Below the pieces are notes generated by a model. The model had not been told where the DNA came from, did no database searches, and was given only the letters and a program-made list of their open reading frames with translations. The position numbers were made by a program, and so were the translations under genes. This document shows positions 1 through 11,700 of a stretch of 64,000 nt of DNA, piece after piece; positions within the stretch are counted from its first letter, which is position 1, and each line of letters starts with the position of its first letter. The DNA comes from Lobulomyces angularis (taxonomy: Eukaryota; Chytridiomycota; Chytridiomycetes; Lobulomycetales; Lobulomycetaceae): assembly GCA_027604685.1 (NCBI GenBank), contig JADHYX010000007.1:1-64000 (forward strand), read 5' to 3'.

Positions 1-469
1 CAAAAAAACAAAAAAAAACAAAAAAAAAATTAAGGATTTAATAAATTAAAATATATCGGAAAAGAAAAATAAATCTTCTTTTTTTTTTTTGGTTTGCACT
101 CGATTAAAAAAGTTAAATCAAATCAAAACAAAATAAAAGTAGAAAATCAACACTTAAAAAAAAAAAAAAAACATTAATTTAAACTTCTACTTCCATCCAT
201 CTAATTGTTTATAATACGAAATTATATTAACTCTGTTACCATTACAAATTTTAAAAATTAAAATAGGAAGTTTAAAAAAAAAAAGCTATTCCCTCCACCC
301 ATAATCTCACCAATAAATGTACATGAAAGCACACAAGCGTTCAAATATAATTCGTAAAAAAAAAAAATTCCCACTTTTCACCATCATAATACTCAATTGT
401 TCCCACTTTGAAAATTGAAGAAAAAAAAATAAAATAAAACGTTTAACCAACCCGAAAAAAAAATTAGTC
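1..469. other. AT-rich intergenic sequence at left edge
   Basis: Long A and T homopolymers with short mixed stretches. No reading frame, RNA gene or repeat that I can support. It lies downstream of the minus-strand Nrp1-like gene and presumably holds its 3' UTR. Confidence 0.6.
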
Positions 470-2996
470 TCAGTTATTTCTAGGATATTGAATTGGTGGT
501 CTTATGTAAGTAGGCACGTTTTGCGAGTAAGAACTTTGGTTCGCCGTTAGTGCTATATTAACACAAAAAATATAAAAGATATTTCTAAAAAAAATTCCTT
601 ACGAACTCTTCTATGTTGCGGTGGACCATGATTATGTTGCATGGGGGGGTATGGTTGAATACCTAGACCATTCTGTGGCGGCATACCTCGTGGTGGATTG
701 CTATAAGGCCCATTGGAAATTGGTATAGGTGGTGGCGGATTGGGAGCTGCTGAATAAGGCGGGTACGTGGAAGTGTATGCAGGTTGACTATACTGGGTAT
801 AGTAGGTGGAATACTCCTGCCGTGCGCCGTAATCTATTAAAATTTTTAGTTCAGGTAATGTAACAATTAAAATTTACTAAAAATAGGAAAAGGTTGTGGG
901 TTAGCCACATAAGCAATAGGGGCAGGAGGAGGAATTGGATTTGGCGGAGGTTCAACTCTTTCTGGTTTCTTCGTTTGACATCGATAACAATTGGTCCTCG
1001 TAGAATAATTGTGATATTTACAAATATCATTTGGACAGTTCCAGTCACCTGGTCGATCAGTATCCCTTTTTTGTAAAACGCGATTATTTACAGATCGTTT
1101 GGGTCCCTCATTAATAATGGCTGAGTATGGTTTAGGAGTTTGACATCTCATACACTCAATCCTGGTAGGAAAGTTTGGAAATTCACAAGAAATATTTGGA
1201 CATATCCTAAAGTTCAAAGGATATTAACTTAACAAAAATATTGGATATGAAAAAATTATACCAATCCCCGACTTTAGGTTCTTGATGCTTTTTTGGGGGA
1301 GGTGAATTATTTCTAGGAGAGGAATGTCTAGAATCTCCACCACGCGATCGCTTTGAAGAAGATTGTCTAGAATAATTATCATCATCATAATCTCTTTTGA
1401 AATTAGACTGGTTTCCAGCCTATTTTAATTAAAATTCAATTAAAACAAAAATAATATTTAAAAATAGTTACTGGAAAACTTCCCAATAAGTGTTTCATAT
1501 CTTTCATTTTATTTTCATCAGAAGGTATCACTTGAATAATACATTTATCAAACATTCGTCCATTTGAACTTAGGCTGTTTTTCGCCTAAAAATATTTTTT
1601 ATGATATTTAGTATTAAAAATAAAATTCTATGCGTTAATACATCTTCATGCTCTTTAAAGATTACGAAAGCACTGCCATTCGGATTCCCTTCAGAAAAAT
1701 TTACCATAAAAATTTTTTCTATATTTACATTGTTTAAAAACTTTTCAACATCACTTTTTTTTAAAAAAAAAAACCAATTAAAAAAATTTTCTCAAAAATT
1801 TTGAAACTTTAAAACCAACCTTTTTGTAGATTTAAGTGATAAACCTTGAAGCATAATACATTTTGAATGAGAACTATTAAAGTGTTCAGCCTCAGCTGTA
1901 ATATCAATCGGAATATTGAAGGGAACTTCTGCATATTCAGCAAGCTCATCATATCTTGTGGAAACAAAATCCTCTACCCTAGCAAGTAACTTTATGCAAA
2001 TATCAGCTATAGTTAGAGTACAGTCTAAACTAGCATGATGACCTCTGTTAGTGAAAATATTTAGGTCAGAACATATTCCAGGCTATTTAAGATTTAGATA
2101 AAAATTATTGTGACAAATTTACCAAGGTATCCTTTCCAATAACTCTGCTTCCAGTTAGCTGATTCATAGAAAGCCATTTATTAGTTTCTTGAACGATATC
2201 AAAAAATACACTAAAATATGGAGCTAGTGAAATTTTTTTAGATTTGGCATCGGCTGCTAAATTTAATCTAAAATCGATCTCTCCGAGGGAAACGAAACAG
2301 AAACTTTTTTGCTTTGAAATGAAGTGTTTCTCAATAAACGCCACTAAATTATTCACAGCATCTTGAAGTGAACCTAAATAAAAAATTATTAAACTGAAGT
2401 TATATTTCAATCTGTGTACCTGCATTTTCTAAATCTTCAAACCAAGCTTTTTGAGACCTCGAACGTGAAGGTATTACTAAAAAAAAATTTAAACTTTAAG
2501 CTGCAAACAAAAAAAGTTTACGTTCTAATTTAGTCTTTTCAGGTTTACAAAAAAACCTTTCATTATGAACAATTAATTTTTCACGAACAGAGACAACAGC
2601 AAAACTTAACTCTATGACTTCTCTATTTCTATTTTCAGTAACTTGGGTGTCTAATGCTATCAAAAAGTCATTTAAAAACGGTTTTTTTGGGTCAAATGGA
2701 GTTTTCACTTTCACTATTTCCACTGTCTCCTTTGCTTCTTCTTCACTACTTTCCACCTCTTCAGTTGGGTCAACATCAAATAAATTTATTAATGGAGTTT
2801 CCATTTGCTCTGGCTCTTCAGTTTCAAGGGGGGTATTTGTTTCTTCAGTTTGAGGTAAAAGTAATAAGCAGTTTTCCTTTTCATTAGCACTATCGAATAT
2901 ATCTTGTAATTTGTTATTGACTTTTGGTATTTGCACTTCAGCATTTTCACTTTCTTCATTTTTTTCATCAACTATAGAAATTTCCTCTCCTGTCAT
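470..2996 (-). CDS. Nrp1-like RNA-binding protein: degenerate DEDDh exonuclease fold + RRM + two RanBP2 zinc fingers
   Basis: Multi-exon gene of about 600 residues. ATG at 2994-2996, stop at 470-472. The N-terminus is acidic and probably disordered. Next comes an ERI1-like DEDDh exonuclease region: the ExoI motif reads LDTQ (2643-2651) and ExoIII reads RGHHASLD (about 2017-2045). An RRM follows, split by introns (exons about 1862 to 1480; RNP-like core SAFVIFKEHED). Then an RS/basic linker, two RanBP2 fingers (GDWICPN..C..C..C and GDWNCPN..C..C..C, about 1270 to 960), and a Pro/Tyr-rich tail. This order (exonuclease-like fold, RRM, RanBP2 fingers) matches my knowledge of yeast Nrp1, a stress-granule-associated RNA-binding protein. 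The acidic Glu expected two residues after the first Asp is Gln here, so nuclease activity is doubtful. The alternative is an ERI1-family enzyme with altered chemistry. Confidence 0.8.
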
Positions 2997-3809
2997 TTAT
3001 TGAATTCATTTTTATTTTTATTTTTTTTCTTTGTACAACAAAAAATTTTATTTTAGAACATTAAAAGAAGTGAGTATTTTAATAGTTAAAAATAAATTAC
3101 TAGGAACATGAGCAATCCAAACGCAAATCAACTTCCTTATCGTAATAAATAAAATTTCTTTCTTTTTGAAGTGAAGTGTTATTTTAATTAATCAGTGAAC
3201 ACTCGAAACTGCATCTTTACTTAAGTGAAATTTTTTCATTTAAAGTATGGTTACAATATTTGAATTTCTTGTTTATTTTTCTATACCTCAAAGCATTGAG
3301 TTGTTTTCAGTTGTATTTTTAAATTACAAATGTCAATCAAAAAAAAAAAAAAAAAAAAACCTATTATATTCCTATTTAAATTTATCAACTAATTTCAAAT
3401 TTTTAAGCATCTTCTTCCTGTTTAAACCATCAAACGCATTCAAACGACTTCTCCATCAATAAAATCTTTCTGTAGTTCCACGGTCTCCAAAATTTTTAAT
3501 TACTTGCAATTTTTATTTTCTTTTCACATTGTTAATGACTTGAATTGACTTGAACAATTCTTACAACTTTTAATAAAAAAAAAAAAAAAAAGGTTAATTT
3601 ATTTTTACAAGATATTTTAAATTTGTGTATGGTTTTAGCTTCGGAAGATTATATAAGATTTGAAAAAATTAAAATAAATATTATGCTTACAAAAGAAGGG
3701 CAGCCATTTTCATTATTCAACAGTGAACCATTTTTTGGGGTTCTCATATATAAGCTGATTGTAGAGTGCATAGTAGCTAAGATTGCTATTGAAATAATGC
3801 TAAAGTAGT
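2997..3809. other. Intergenic, low complexity
   Basis: Upstream flank of the Nrp1-like gene and 3' flank of the Asn-rich hypothetical gene. It contains poly-A runs (3341-3359, 3574-3590) and a 14-codon frame starting at 3108 that could be a first exon, but I could not build a convincing gene from it. Nothing else supported. Confidence 0.5.
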
Positions 3810-4385
3810 TTAGGTGGGAGAATTTTGTAGTGGTTGTGAAGTATGACTGCACACAGGAGATTGCTGTGATAAAAGAGATTGAAAAGCGTCGTCAATTTCT
3901 TGATCAAGCAGTTTGTCATTTCTCTGTAGGATTTGAATTGCTTGCTGGTCGTTGTCGTAAGAAGAGGGATGGTAAGGTTCATCTTCAAAGTCCAAGTTGT
4001 CGTAGCCATTATCTGGTTGAGTAATCATTGATTCGAGGTTGAAGTGGGAAAGATAGGACTTAAGTGTTTGGTGATTGTTGGCAAAAATTGAAGTAGAGTC
4101 CACACTGTCAGAGGGCGCTGAGTTGGAAGTGACAGTGTTGTTGAGATTTTTGAGAGTAGGATTGATAGGATGATTAAGAGAAGAATTGTTAGAATGGTTT
4201 ATAGGATTGAGAGGAAGATTGAGGGTAGGATTGGTGCTGTGGTGGAGAACAGAGTTGATTGGATTAATGCCACTTGCGTTGATACAGTGATTGCGAGCAG
4301 GATTGACATTGTGATTGCGAGTAGGATTGATGGCCTTGGTGCTGCACTTGGACAAGGATTTCTTGAGAGATTTAGCTCGGCCCAT
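3810..4385 (-). CDS. Hypothetical Asn-rich protein with degenerate NP-x-x-N repeats
   Basis: Single uninterrupted frame of 191 codons, ATG at 4383-4385 (MGRAKSLKKSL), stop at 3810. The first ~20 residues are basic. Residues ~20-85 are built of imperfect 8-10 residue units around INPTRNH, LNPINHS and INPTLKN. The last ~100 residues are acidic, Ser/Gln-rich and predicted disordered. I do not recognise the family. C-ending codons (AAC, ATC, CTC) look more frequent than in neighbouring genes, and it is intronless among intron-rich genes. It could be a fast-evolving low-complexity protein, a mobile-element-derived frame, or repeat DNA that happens to be open; the length and regular repeat make a real protein more likely than not. 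Confidence 0.45.
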   Translation of the reverse strand: MGRAKSLKKSLSKCSTKAINPTRNHNVNPARNHCINASGINPINSVLHHSTNPTLNLPLNPINHSNNSSLNHPINPTLKNLNNTVTSNSAPSDSVDSTSIFANNHQTLKSYLSHFNLESMITQPDNGYDNLDFEDEPYHPSSYDNDQQAIQILQRNDKLLDQEIDDAFQSLLSQQSPVCSHTSQPLQNSPT

Positions 4386-4786
4386 TAAATCGATTTTTTT
4401 GAACTATGTTGTGTGGCTAAATGTGCTCTTTTGTCTTGTGCAACGTCTCATCACTTGTGTAACAACGACAATCTGGAGTCTTGTGTAACAACGAAATTGT
4501 CTTTAATTACTTTTCGAAGCATTTGCAATATTGATTTCAAGAGCTTTTTTTAGCAGCCTTGGAAACTTAACAGAAATACTTTTTTCATTTCTTTGAACAT
4601 GTTTCGCTGTTTTTTTCTTTGTCTAATGCGAAACGAAATAATACTCTTATTAGACAAGACAATTTATTATAAGGTTGTTAATATGTTTATAAAGAATAAC
4701 TTTCTATCACCTGTTTCTATAAAATGAATGTGAAAAATTTTGGTGGAACAAAAAAAAAATTAAAAATAAAATAATTACAACTTAAT
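4386..4786. other. Intergenic between Asn-rich hypothetical and cyclophilin genes
   Basis: Contains the 15-base direct repeats listed separately (4454-4494). Otherwise no frame or RNA gene that I can support. Confidence 0.5.
4454..4494. repeat. Short direct repeat CTTGTGTAACAACGA
   Basis: Two exact 15-base copies at 4454-4468 and 4480-4494 (26-base spacing), with a degenerate third copy starting about 4435 (CTTGTGCAACG). It sits just upstream of the ATG of the Asn-rich protein, so it could be a promoter element or a decayed tandem repeat. Confidence 0.7.
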
Positions 4787-6356
4787 TTAAACTCTGTAAA
4801 TGCCAATTTCACTAATCTTAATATCTTTTACCGGTCTCTCAAACCTAGTTTCCACCATTTCAATGTTATTCAGAGTTCCTTCTCCCTCTAATACTCTACC
4901 AAAAGCTACATACTTTTTATCAAAATATTCCATTCCTTCGCTTAAAAGAATCATAAACGCACTAACATTCGAATTTGGCCCTTGATTTATCATTGATATA
5001 ATTCCTCGACGATCATGTTTCACTATAAAGTTTTCATCTATTTTATTTTTTAAAAATATTTTTAAATTTCTTTAGCCAAATATTTTTTTTCAAACCTTCA
5101 ACCAGTGGTTCACAAATGAGTTCCTCAATTCCTTCTTCATCAACTTTCATTATTTCTCCTCCTTGAATCCATCCTCTAGCAACCTAAGTAGTTGCGAAAA
5201 AAAAGTTTAAAAAGATACTATTTTCCTTTACCAGCCTGCTAAATGATGTATTTAAGTAAGATGGTCCGTTTGAATCTTTAGGTTCAACAAACCTTAAAAA
5301 TTGATCTACTATTTTTGGTACTTTATCTCTAAATAGCTAATTTTTTTTATTTATTTTTTTTCTAAATATAATTTTTACCTCTATAATAATTTTTCCAGCA
5401 TGAAGGTTGTCAATGGAAATATTAACAAAAACTAAAGGATTCTGTAGGAAAAAAGAAAATAAAAAAAATAAATAAATATTTGCTTGTTTTTTTTTCTTTA
5501 CTTCCAGTTTCCCTAACGTTTTCAAAAATAAAATTCCAGCTTCGTTATTGTATTCTTCTTCGCTTTTTTCAGTTTCTATTATGATAAAAAAATATGTTAG
5601 CTGATTGTAAATTTTTTTTTTAACTGAATTTAAAATTTCGTTTTTTTTATTTAATTGAGTTCATTTTATTTTATTTTTTAACAATTATTTCAGTTAAAAT
5701 AAGGTTTTTTTCTTTTCAAACTGAAATTTTTTTTTTAAAAATCATTACCAAAATTAAAATTAGGAAGAGTTTTTTTTAAATAAATTAAAAAATTTGGTAG
5801 ATTGAAATGTTCAATTTTTTCAACATTATTATTTATTTTCAACTTTTTTTCAACTTGAACAATGATTGATGGAAATAGATTATCAACAATATTTGCTTGT
5901 TTCTTTTCAACAAAAAAAAAAATAAATAAAAAATTAAAACTTAGATTTTTAAAGTAAATTTATAATAATAAAAAATGATTGATTATTTTACTTTTTTTTT
6001 ATGACGAAAGTCCCTATATTCCAAATCACACAAAGGAATTAGATTGAAATCGCTTTTTGTAAAGAGGTGAGGTAAAGTTTTGTATAAACTCTTAAACAAA
6101 AATTAATAAAAAAAAAGTAAAATATTTATCTTACTTCCAAGATTTCTTTTGCAATGATAAATTGAGGATGTCGAACACATCCATAGAGCGATACTTCCGT
6201 CAGAGTCTGTTCTATATCTGATTTTTTCTTGCTGCTCTCTATTGTTGTAGTTGTTCCAACTTTGTTTTTTATTAACGACATATTTTTTTGTTTTATTTTT
6301 TGAAAATCTTTTTTTTTTTCGTGATTGCCAAAAAATTTTAAAATTTTATTATCCAT
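4787..6356 (-). CDS. PPIL6: PPIL6-type cyclophilin (peptidyl-prolyl isomerase-like)
   Basis: Multi-exon gene. Start taken at the ATG at 6354-6356; stop 4787-4789. The N-terminal module (EVSLYGCVRHPQFIIAKEIL, about 6190-6130, continuing LYKTLPHLF..PLCDLEYRDF near 6000-6090) matches the non-cyclophilin N-terminal region specific to PPIL6. The C-terminal cyclophilin domain shows LVFVNISIDNLHAGKIIIE, SFSRL..ARGWIQGGE, RRGIISMINQGPNSNVSAF and YVAFGRVLEG, ending ETRFERPVKDIKISEIG as in PPIL6. The catalytic Arg (FSR) and the QGG are kept, but the usual Gln before F-x-I and the active-site His are replaced (Ala; Tyr), so isomerase activity may be weak. In animals PPIL6 is linked to motile cilia, which would fit an organism with zoospores (inference). 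Head-to-head with SF3B5. Confidence 0.85.
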
Positions 6357-6706
6357 GGTCAGCAAGAAACAAAAATAATATAAAAAATAATAAAAAAAAA
6401 AGTAGGAAAGAAAAATAAAAAAATCAATTCAAAAGAAATCTTAATCACTATAGTTTTTTTTTTTTTTTGGTTGCTTTTCAAATTTGATCAATTACCATTT
6501 TTTAATATTACAAATTAATCTTGTTGTAAAATTATACATTCAAACTTTTTTAAGTTTTTTCTTCTATGTATTATGATTCATTTTTCTTTTATCTCTAAGT
6601 TATTTCTCTTCATTTTTTAACAGCAAATTTTTTTTTTTTTTTTTGAAATTTTTTATTTGATTTTTTAACTTTAAACAAGAACATTTTAAAATAAAATAAA
6701 AAAAAC
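6357..6706. other. Shared 350-base upstream region of cyclophilin and SF3B5 genes
   Basis: Divergent intergenic space with long T tracts (6451-6468, 6628-6643), which must contain both promoters. No defined motif that I can name. Confidence 0.5.
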
Positions 6707-7267
6707 ATGTCAACAGCATTATTCAACAACGCAACACAACTAGAACACAGTAATTATACAAATCAAAAATAGAAACCATATAGACATTTTCTTATTTTTT
6801 TTTAGCACAATCAAAGTATATAGGAACTGGACATGCAGATACAAGTAAATTGTATTTAAAAAATTAAAAAAAAGAAAAATATAAGAAATTTATGAAAAAT
6901 ATACAAATTTCAAGAAAAATAAAATAAAAAATAAGAAATTGTATTTTCTTAATAATTTTAAAAACACCTTGTAGTGAATGGGCTTCAAATATTCATAGAG
7001 ACACGTTAGCAGCATGTGCAGGAAGTCATTCTTTATCTACTTATTTTGCTGTTGCTGAAAATGAATCAATTGTAAAAGAAAGATATTAAAAATTGTTTAT
7101 TGACTATGTTTCCTTATTTTTTTTTAAATTTAAAAGGCAAAAATTCGATATAAACTTCTCTCTAGAATGGTTCAACCTTGGTAATAAAAAAACAATTTTT
7201 TTTTTTCTTTTTTTAACTTGTCTTTTAAAGTGGTCCACCTCCTGTAAAGTTGGAAGATCTATCTTAA
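6707..7267 (+). CDS. SF3B5: Splicing factor SF3b subunit 5 (SF3B5 / SF3b10 / Ysf3)
   Basis: Five tiny exons, 6707-6749, 6806-6851, 6975-7071, 7137-7180 and 7231-7267, joined at GT..AG introns, give 88 residues, the size of human SF3B5 (86). Diagnostic stretches are LEHTQSKYIGTGHADTSKFE, NIHRDTLAACAGSHSLSTYF and AENESIAKIRYKLLSRMVQP, followed by CGPPP. The protein is a core subunit of the SF3b complex of the U2 snRNP, which recognises the intron branch point. Each intron junction restores the reading frame and the family signature. Reading through the third intron gives an early stop, so the splice at 7072-7136 is needed. Convergent with the Rac gene, 200 bases away. Confidence 0.95.
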
Positions 7268-7467
7268 AAGGAAATGAAAATTTTGTAAATTATCATATTT
7301 TTTTTTATTTTTTATATTTTAATTTTCTCTTAAAAAAAAAACTTTTCTTGTAATTAAAACCACTATAAGAAGAAAAAAAATGTTTTTAAGAAAAAAAAAA
7401 CTAATTTAAATGCAGCCCAAAAAAAAAAAAAAAAAAAAAGTAAGATAAAAAGTGATAGAAAAGAGAT

Positions 7468-8327
7468 CTATAATATGATACATTTTTTAGATTTTGTAAC
7501 TTTAACAACCGGACACAAGACAGCTCTAATAGCATCATCAAAAACATTTTTTAGACCTTTTTGTGTTAAAGCTGAACATTCTAAATATTTAACTGCAACA
7601 ATTTCTTTTGCCATTTGCGATCCTTGTGCATAGGTTATTGGTGCCATTCTCTTTTCTCTCAACTTTTCTATGGTCTCCCTATCTTCTCTTAAATCTAACT
7701 TCGTTCCTACTAGTATAATTGGTGTGTTTGGAGCATGGTGGCTTATTTCTGGGTACCACTACAAGTTAAATAAAGAAAATATTAAAATATAAAATAAAAT
7801 AAAAAAAATTACCTTTGTTCGGACATTTTCATAGGAAGGAGGACTAACTAAAGAAAAACAGATCAGAAAAACGTCAGTTTGAGGATATGACAGTGGTCTT
7901 AAACGATCATAATCTTCCTGCCCAGCCGTGTCCCATAATCCCAAATTTATTGGTTTGCCATCAACCATAACGTTTGCTGAATAATTATCAAATCTATTAT
8001 TTTATTTTATATTTAGTTTAGTTTTTGTTTAAAATATTTTGAGTAATTACACTGTAGGAATATATTCACCAGGAAATGCGTTTGTTGTATAACTTATAAG
8101 TACTATGTAAAAAAAAAAATAAAACAAAATAAAATAATGTAATCAAACAAAAGAATCGCATATATTTAAAAAAAAAAACTTTTTATTTTTCAAAACTTAC
8201 AACAAGTTTTACCAACAGCACTAAAGAAGAACAAAAAAAAATAGGAATTTTAAGATTACATTTCAAAAGGAAAAGCTTTTTTTTTAAGTTACCCATCACC
8301 AACAACGACACATTTAATAGCTTGCAT
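7468..8327 (-). CDS. RAC1: Rac1-type Rho GTPase
   Basis: Starts [12 protein letters not shown] (ATG 8325-8327) and ends KKCIIL (stop 7468-7470). Short exons encode the P-loop GDGAVGKT (split across the first intron), switch I ([12 protein letters not shown]), switch [22 protein letters not shown], and [13 protein letters not shown]. The end is a polybasic CAAX box; the final Leu predicts geranylgeranylation and membrane anchoring. [19 protein letters not shown] is the Rac rather than Rho or Cdc42 signature. It controls actin dynamics, polarity and NADPH oxidase in other opisthokonts. A candidate activating GEF lies ~4.5 kb away on the same strand (12811-16622). Confidence 0.95.
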
Positions 8328-8771
8328 GATTTAAGATGATTAATAATACAAAAAGGAAATTATAATTTGCGTTTTTTGACTTTTAACTTTTGAGTTTTTT
8401 TTGATAAATTCTGGTAAAATGAAAGAAAAAAATAAAAAAAATTAAACATTAAGTTAGTGAAAAAACTTACAAAAAAAAAAAAAAGAAGGCAAACAAAAAA
8501 AAGTTTGTAATTATTTAGCGTTGAAAAAATAAAATTGTCTTTTTTTATTGAAATTTCTTTCTTTTTTTATTTTTTATTTGTTGAATTTAAAAAACGTTCA
8601 AATAGATTTTTTCAAAAGCTTTTTTGTTTTAAAAAAAAAATGATTTTTTTTTTTTTTTTTGATAAATACTTTTTAAAATTTAAAGCAGCACAATAAAAAA
8701 AAAATTTAATATAAAATATATTTAAAAATAAGTATAATTATTTTTTTTTTTTTTTTTTTTTAAAAAATACT
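8328..8771. other. Intergenic low complexity
   Basis: Upstream of Rac and downstream of Utp21. Dominated by A and T tracts (for example T runs at 8648-8660 and 8742-8761). No feature found. Confidence 0.6.
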
Positions 8772-11700
8772 TTAAATTTTGTATCGCACAAAGTCTACTA
8801 AACAAATTCCATTCTGCATTAAACTTTCCAACTTCTTCCAGCTTTCTAAATGTTCATTTAAAAAGTCATTTAAACTTTGCACACATTTTACTGCTAATGG
8901 ATCCTTTATTAAAGTTTCTGCATGAATCTGTCAAAAAAAAAAAATAAAATAAACATTCATTAACTTTTTTTTCCATAAACAATTGCTTAAAAAACACAAA
9001 GAAACCTTTTTATTTACCTTTAAAAATACTGCCATGTATGCTTCCACTAATTCAAAATCTTTAAAGGTAATAAGCTGAGCTTTCAATGATTCAATAAATA
9101 AAATAAAATCACAAAATTCATTGTTTTCTGACAGCTGTTGCATTTCAAAGTCAAACTCTGAAGGTGTAAGGGTTTTTAAGAATGCAAAAAATGGTGAAAC
9201 TATCAAAAAGAAAAAAAAATTCAAAAACTTACAATAATTGTTTTGTCCACAATCTCGCAACAATCTTGTGAATTCTGTTACTACTTCCATATCATTAATC
9301 TTGACAATTTTGCTACTTTTATTTGTTTTTTCCTCTGCAGTATCTACGCTGTTATCAAAAAATTTTGGTGTCGGACCTGCTATTGTTGGTAAAAAGAAAG
9401 GAGCTAACGCAGGTGCCTTTGGTACTTCTTTTGGTTTATTTCTTTTTTTTATTATCTCTAAATTCAAAAGATTTTGCCATTTTGATTTTGGTATGTTGGA
9501 TAAACGTATCATTTCTTCAACCATATCTTCCTCATTATGTAATTTTAAATGTTCAAAACTTAACTCTTCCTCTTTTTCACTCAAAGAACCGTCTAATACA
9601 AAAAATAATTAAAAAAAAAACCAATTTTTTTTAAAACCATTGTCAAAATCATCTACTCCTCCAACAGAGGGTAGCTTATAATCAAATATTTCTGAATCAT
9701 CAACAGGTTTTATTGAGATATTTGAATATTGCGTTTTATTTGCCCTAAAATATTTAATTTGTTTGCAAAAAATTTCTTTTTTTTTTATTTTTTAACCATA
9801 AATATATTCCAACGTGATCAACATGAGAAGTCGCCAAAAAGTCGCCATTTGGTGAAAAAGAAACACTAGTGCAAACTCTTTCAGCCTTAAAGCAGTCTAT
9901 CAAATTTCCAGATGGTAAATCCCAAGTTCTAATTGTTCCATCTAATGAGGTTGATATTAGCCAACGCGAATCATCACTAAAACACTTTATAATATTAAAT
10001 ATGATTAAAATTTAATTCGAAAATAAAAAAAAAAAAAAAAACCATGTCTAGAACTCTATTTCGATGTCCCCAGAACTCCCTCACAATTCTAATAGTTTCC
10101 GTGTCAATGATTCTTACACAGAAATCATCGGTAGAAACTGCTAATAATCCACTTTCTGAATGAAGTTGCATTAAAGATATCGGTGAATTCAAATCCATCT
10201 TTTCTACTACTTTTCCACTGTCAACATCCCAAATCTGCAAATAACATATTGAATTAAAAAATATCATATAGATAGTTACATATAAGTTTCCATCCAATGA
10301 ACTTGAAAACAGTCTTCGAGATATGTTATCAGTAAATAATGCAGTAATACTTTTGTTGTGGCCCACAAACTTTTTCTTATATATTCCTGATTGCATATTG
10401 TACATGTCTATTACTCCTTTGGAGGATCCAATAAAACCAAAATTTCCACAAACACTAACAGCCACTGCCTATATTTCCAAAAACAAGCAAATTAATTATT
10501 TACTATTATCAATTACTTTAAGATTAGAATTATCAGACGCTTTAAATTTGTGCTTTCCAATGGATTTTCTAGAAAAATTCCATGTTCTAGCTTCCGAATC
10601 ATGTGCATGGCATGTTAGTATGTTATCCCAATCCTTTTCTTTTGTACAAGCTTACAAAAATTAAAATATAAAATTTCGGTAATTAAAAAAGTTATTTTAT
10701 TTTTTTTTGCAAAATTACATGCTGCAAATTGCAATATTTGTGGTAATTTTAATAAGTCGATATGAATGTTTGTTTGCTTTGATTTTTTGGAAATTGACCC
10801 TACAAAAAGTTATTGTTAAAAGTTTTAAGGCAATAAATTAGCTAAAAACCTTGAGAGAGTTCTACATTTTGTGAATCCCTAATTACAGAAAATACACGAA
10901 GAGAATGATCGCTTCCACTTGAGAGTATATTGTGCCCTTCATTTCCATAGTGTCTAATAAAGGTAGGAGGTGAATGATGCCCACTTCTAAATTTTAATAT
11001 CCGTGGTATTCCATCAATTGCGTCAAATATCCATTGCTAAAAAAGGTAAATTAAATTTACATAGGCATAAAATAATTACCTTAACAGCATTGTCCCCGCC
11101 GCCTGTTACCAATAGAGGCTGTCCATTAATAAACTGAGCAGACATTATCAACCCGTCATGAGCACCTTTAATTACGTGAAATAAGGTTTTGGAATCAAGA
11201 TCCCAGATTGCCACATCACCATTCATATTTGCAGAACACATATGCTGATGTTCATCACTTCTAAATGAAATGGCTGTAACTTTACCCTCCTGGGAAAAAG
11301 ACATCAATTCTTTATCAAGTTTGATATTATGAATAGCAATTTTTCCATTCAATGTTCCAATGGCTACAATATCGAGAACTGGAGATTGACATATATATGT
11401 AATTGGACTTGAAAAAGACTTTTCAAATTCGTAAATACAACGCCTAGGAATTCAAATCAAAAAAAATTAAAATGTTTCTTTTTTGTGCATAGTTTTAAAT
11501 TTTCTTACATAGAATTAATATTCCACAATTGCATTTTACCTTCTTGACTTGCTACTAAAATTTTATTTAAGTAAGTGCTTGGATGAATTACAGTTGTTAC
11601 TTGAAAGGTTGAACCAAATAGAATTTGGTTATGAAACTCTATAAAAATTTGGTAATGAAAAAATGTTTTTTTTTTTAATTTCCTACCTCTAGTAATATGA

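Noticed and set aside
3108..3300. Possible small gene beginning MSNPNANQLPY on the plus strand
   Set aside because: Only 14 codons before a stop. A splice to about 3247 gives a short hydrophobic peptide that matches no family I know; the support is too weak.
3341..3360. Poly-A/T tracts as terminators or poly(A) remnants of retrocopies
   Set aside because: Homopolymers of this size occur in nearly every spacer and many introns of the window, so they carry no specific signal.
9238..9634. Long hydrophobic plus-strand frames within the Utp21 region
   Set aside because: They are antisense shadows of the Utp21 C-terminal exon, whose own frame matches the family.
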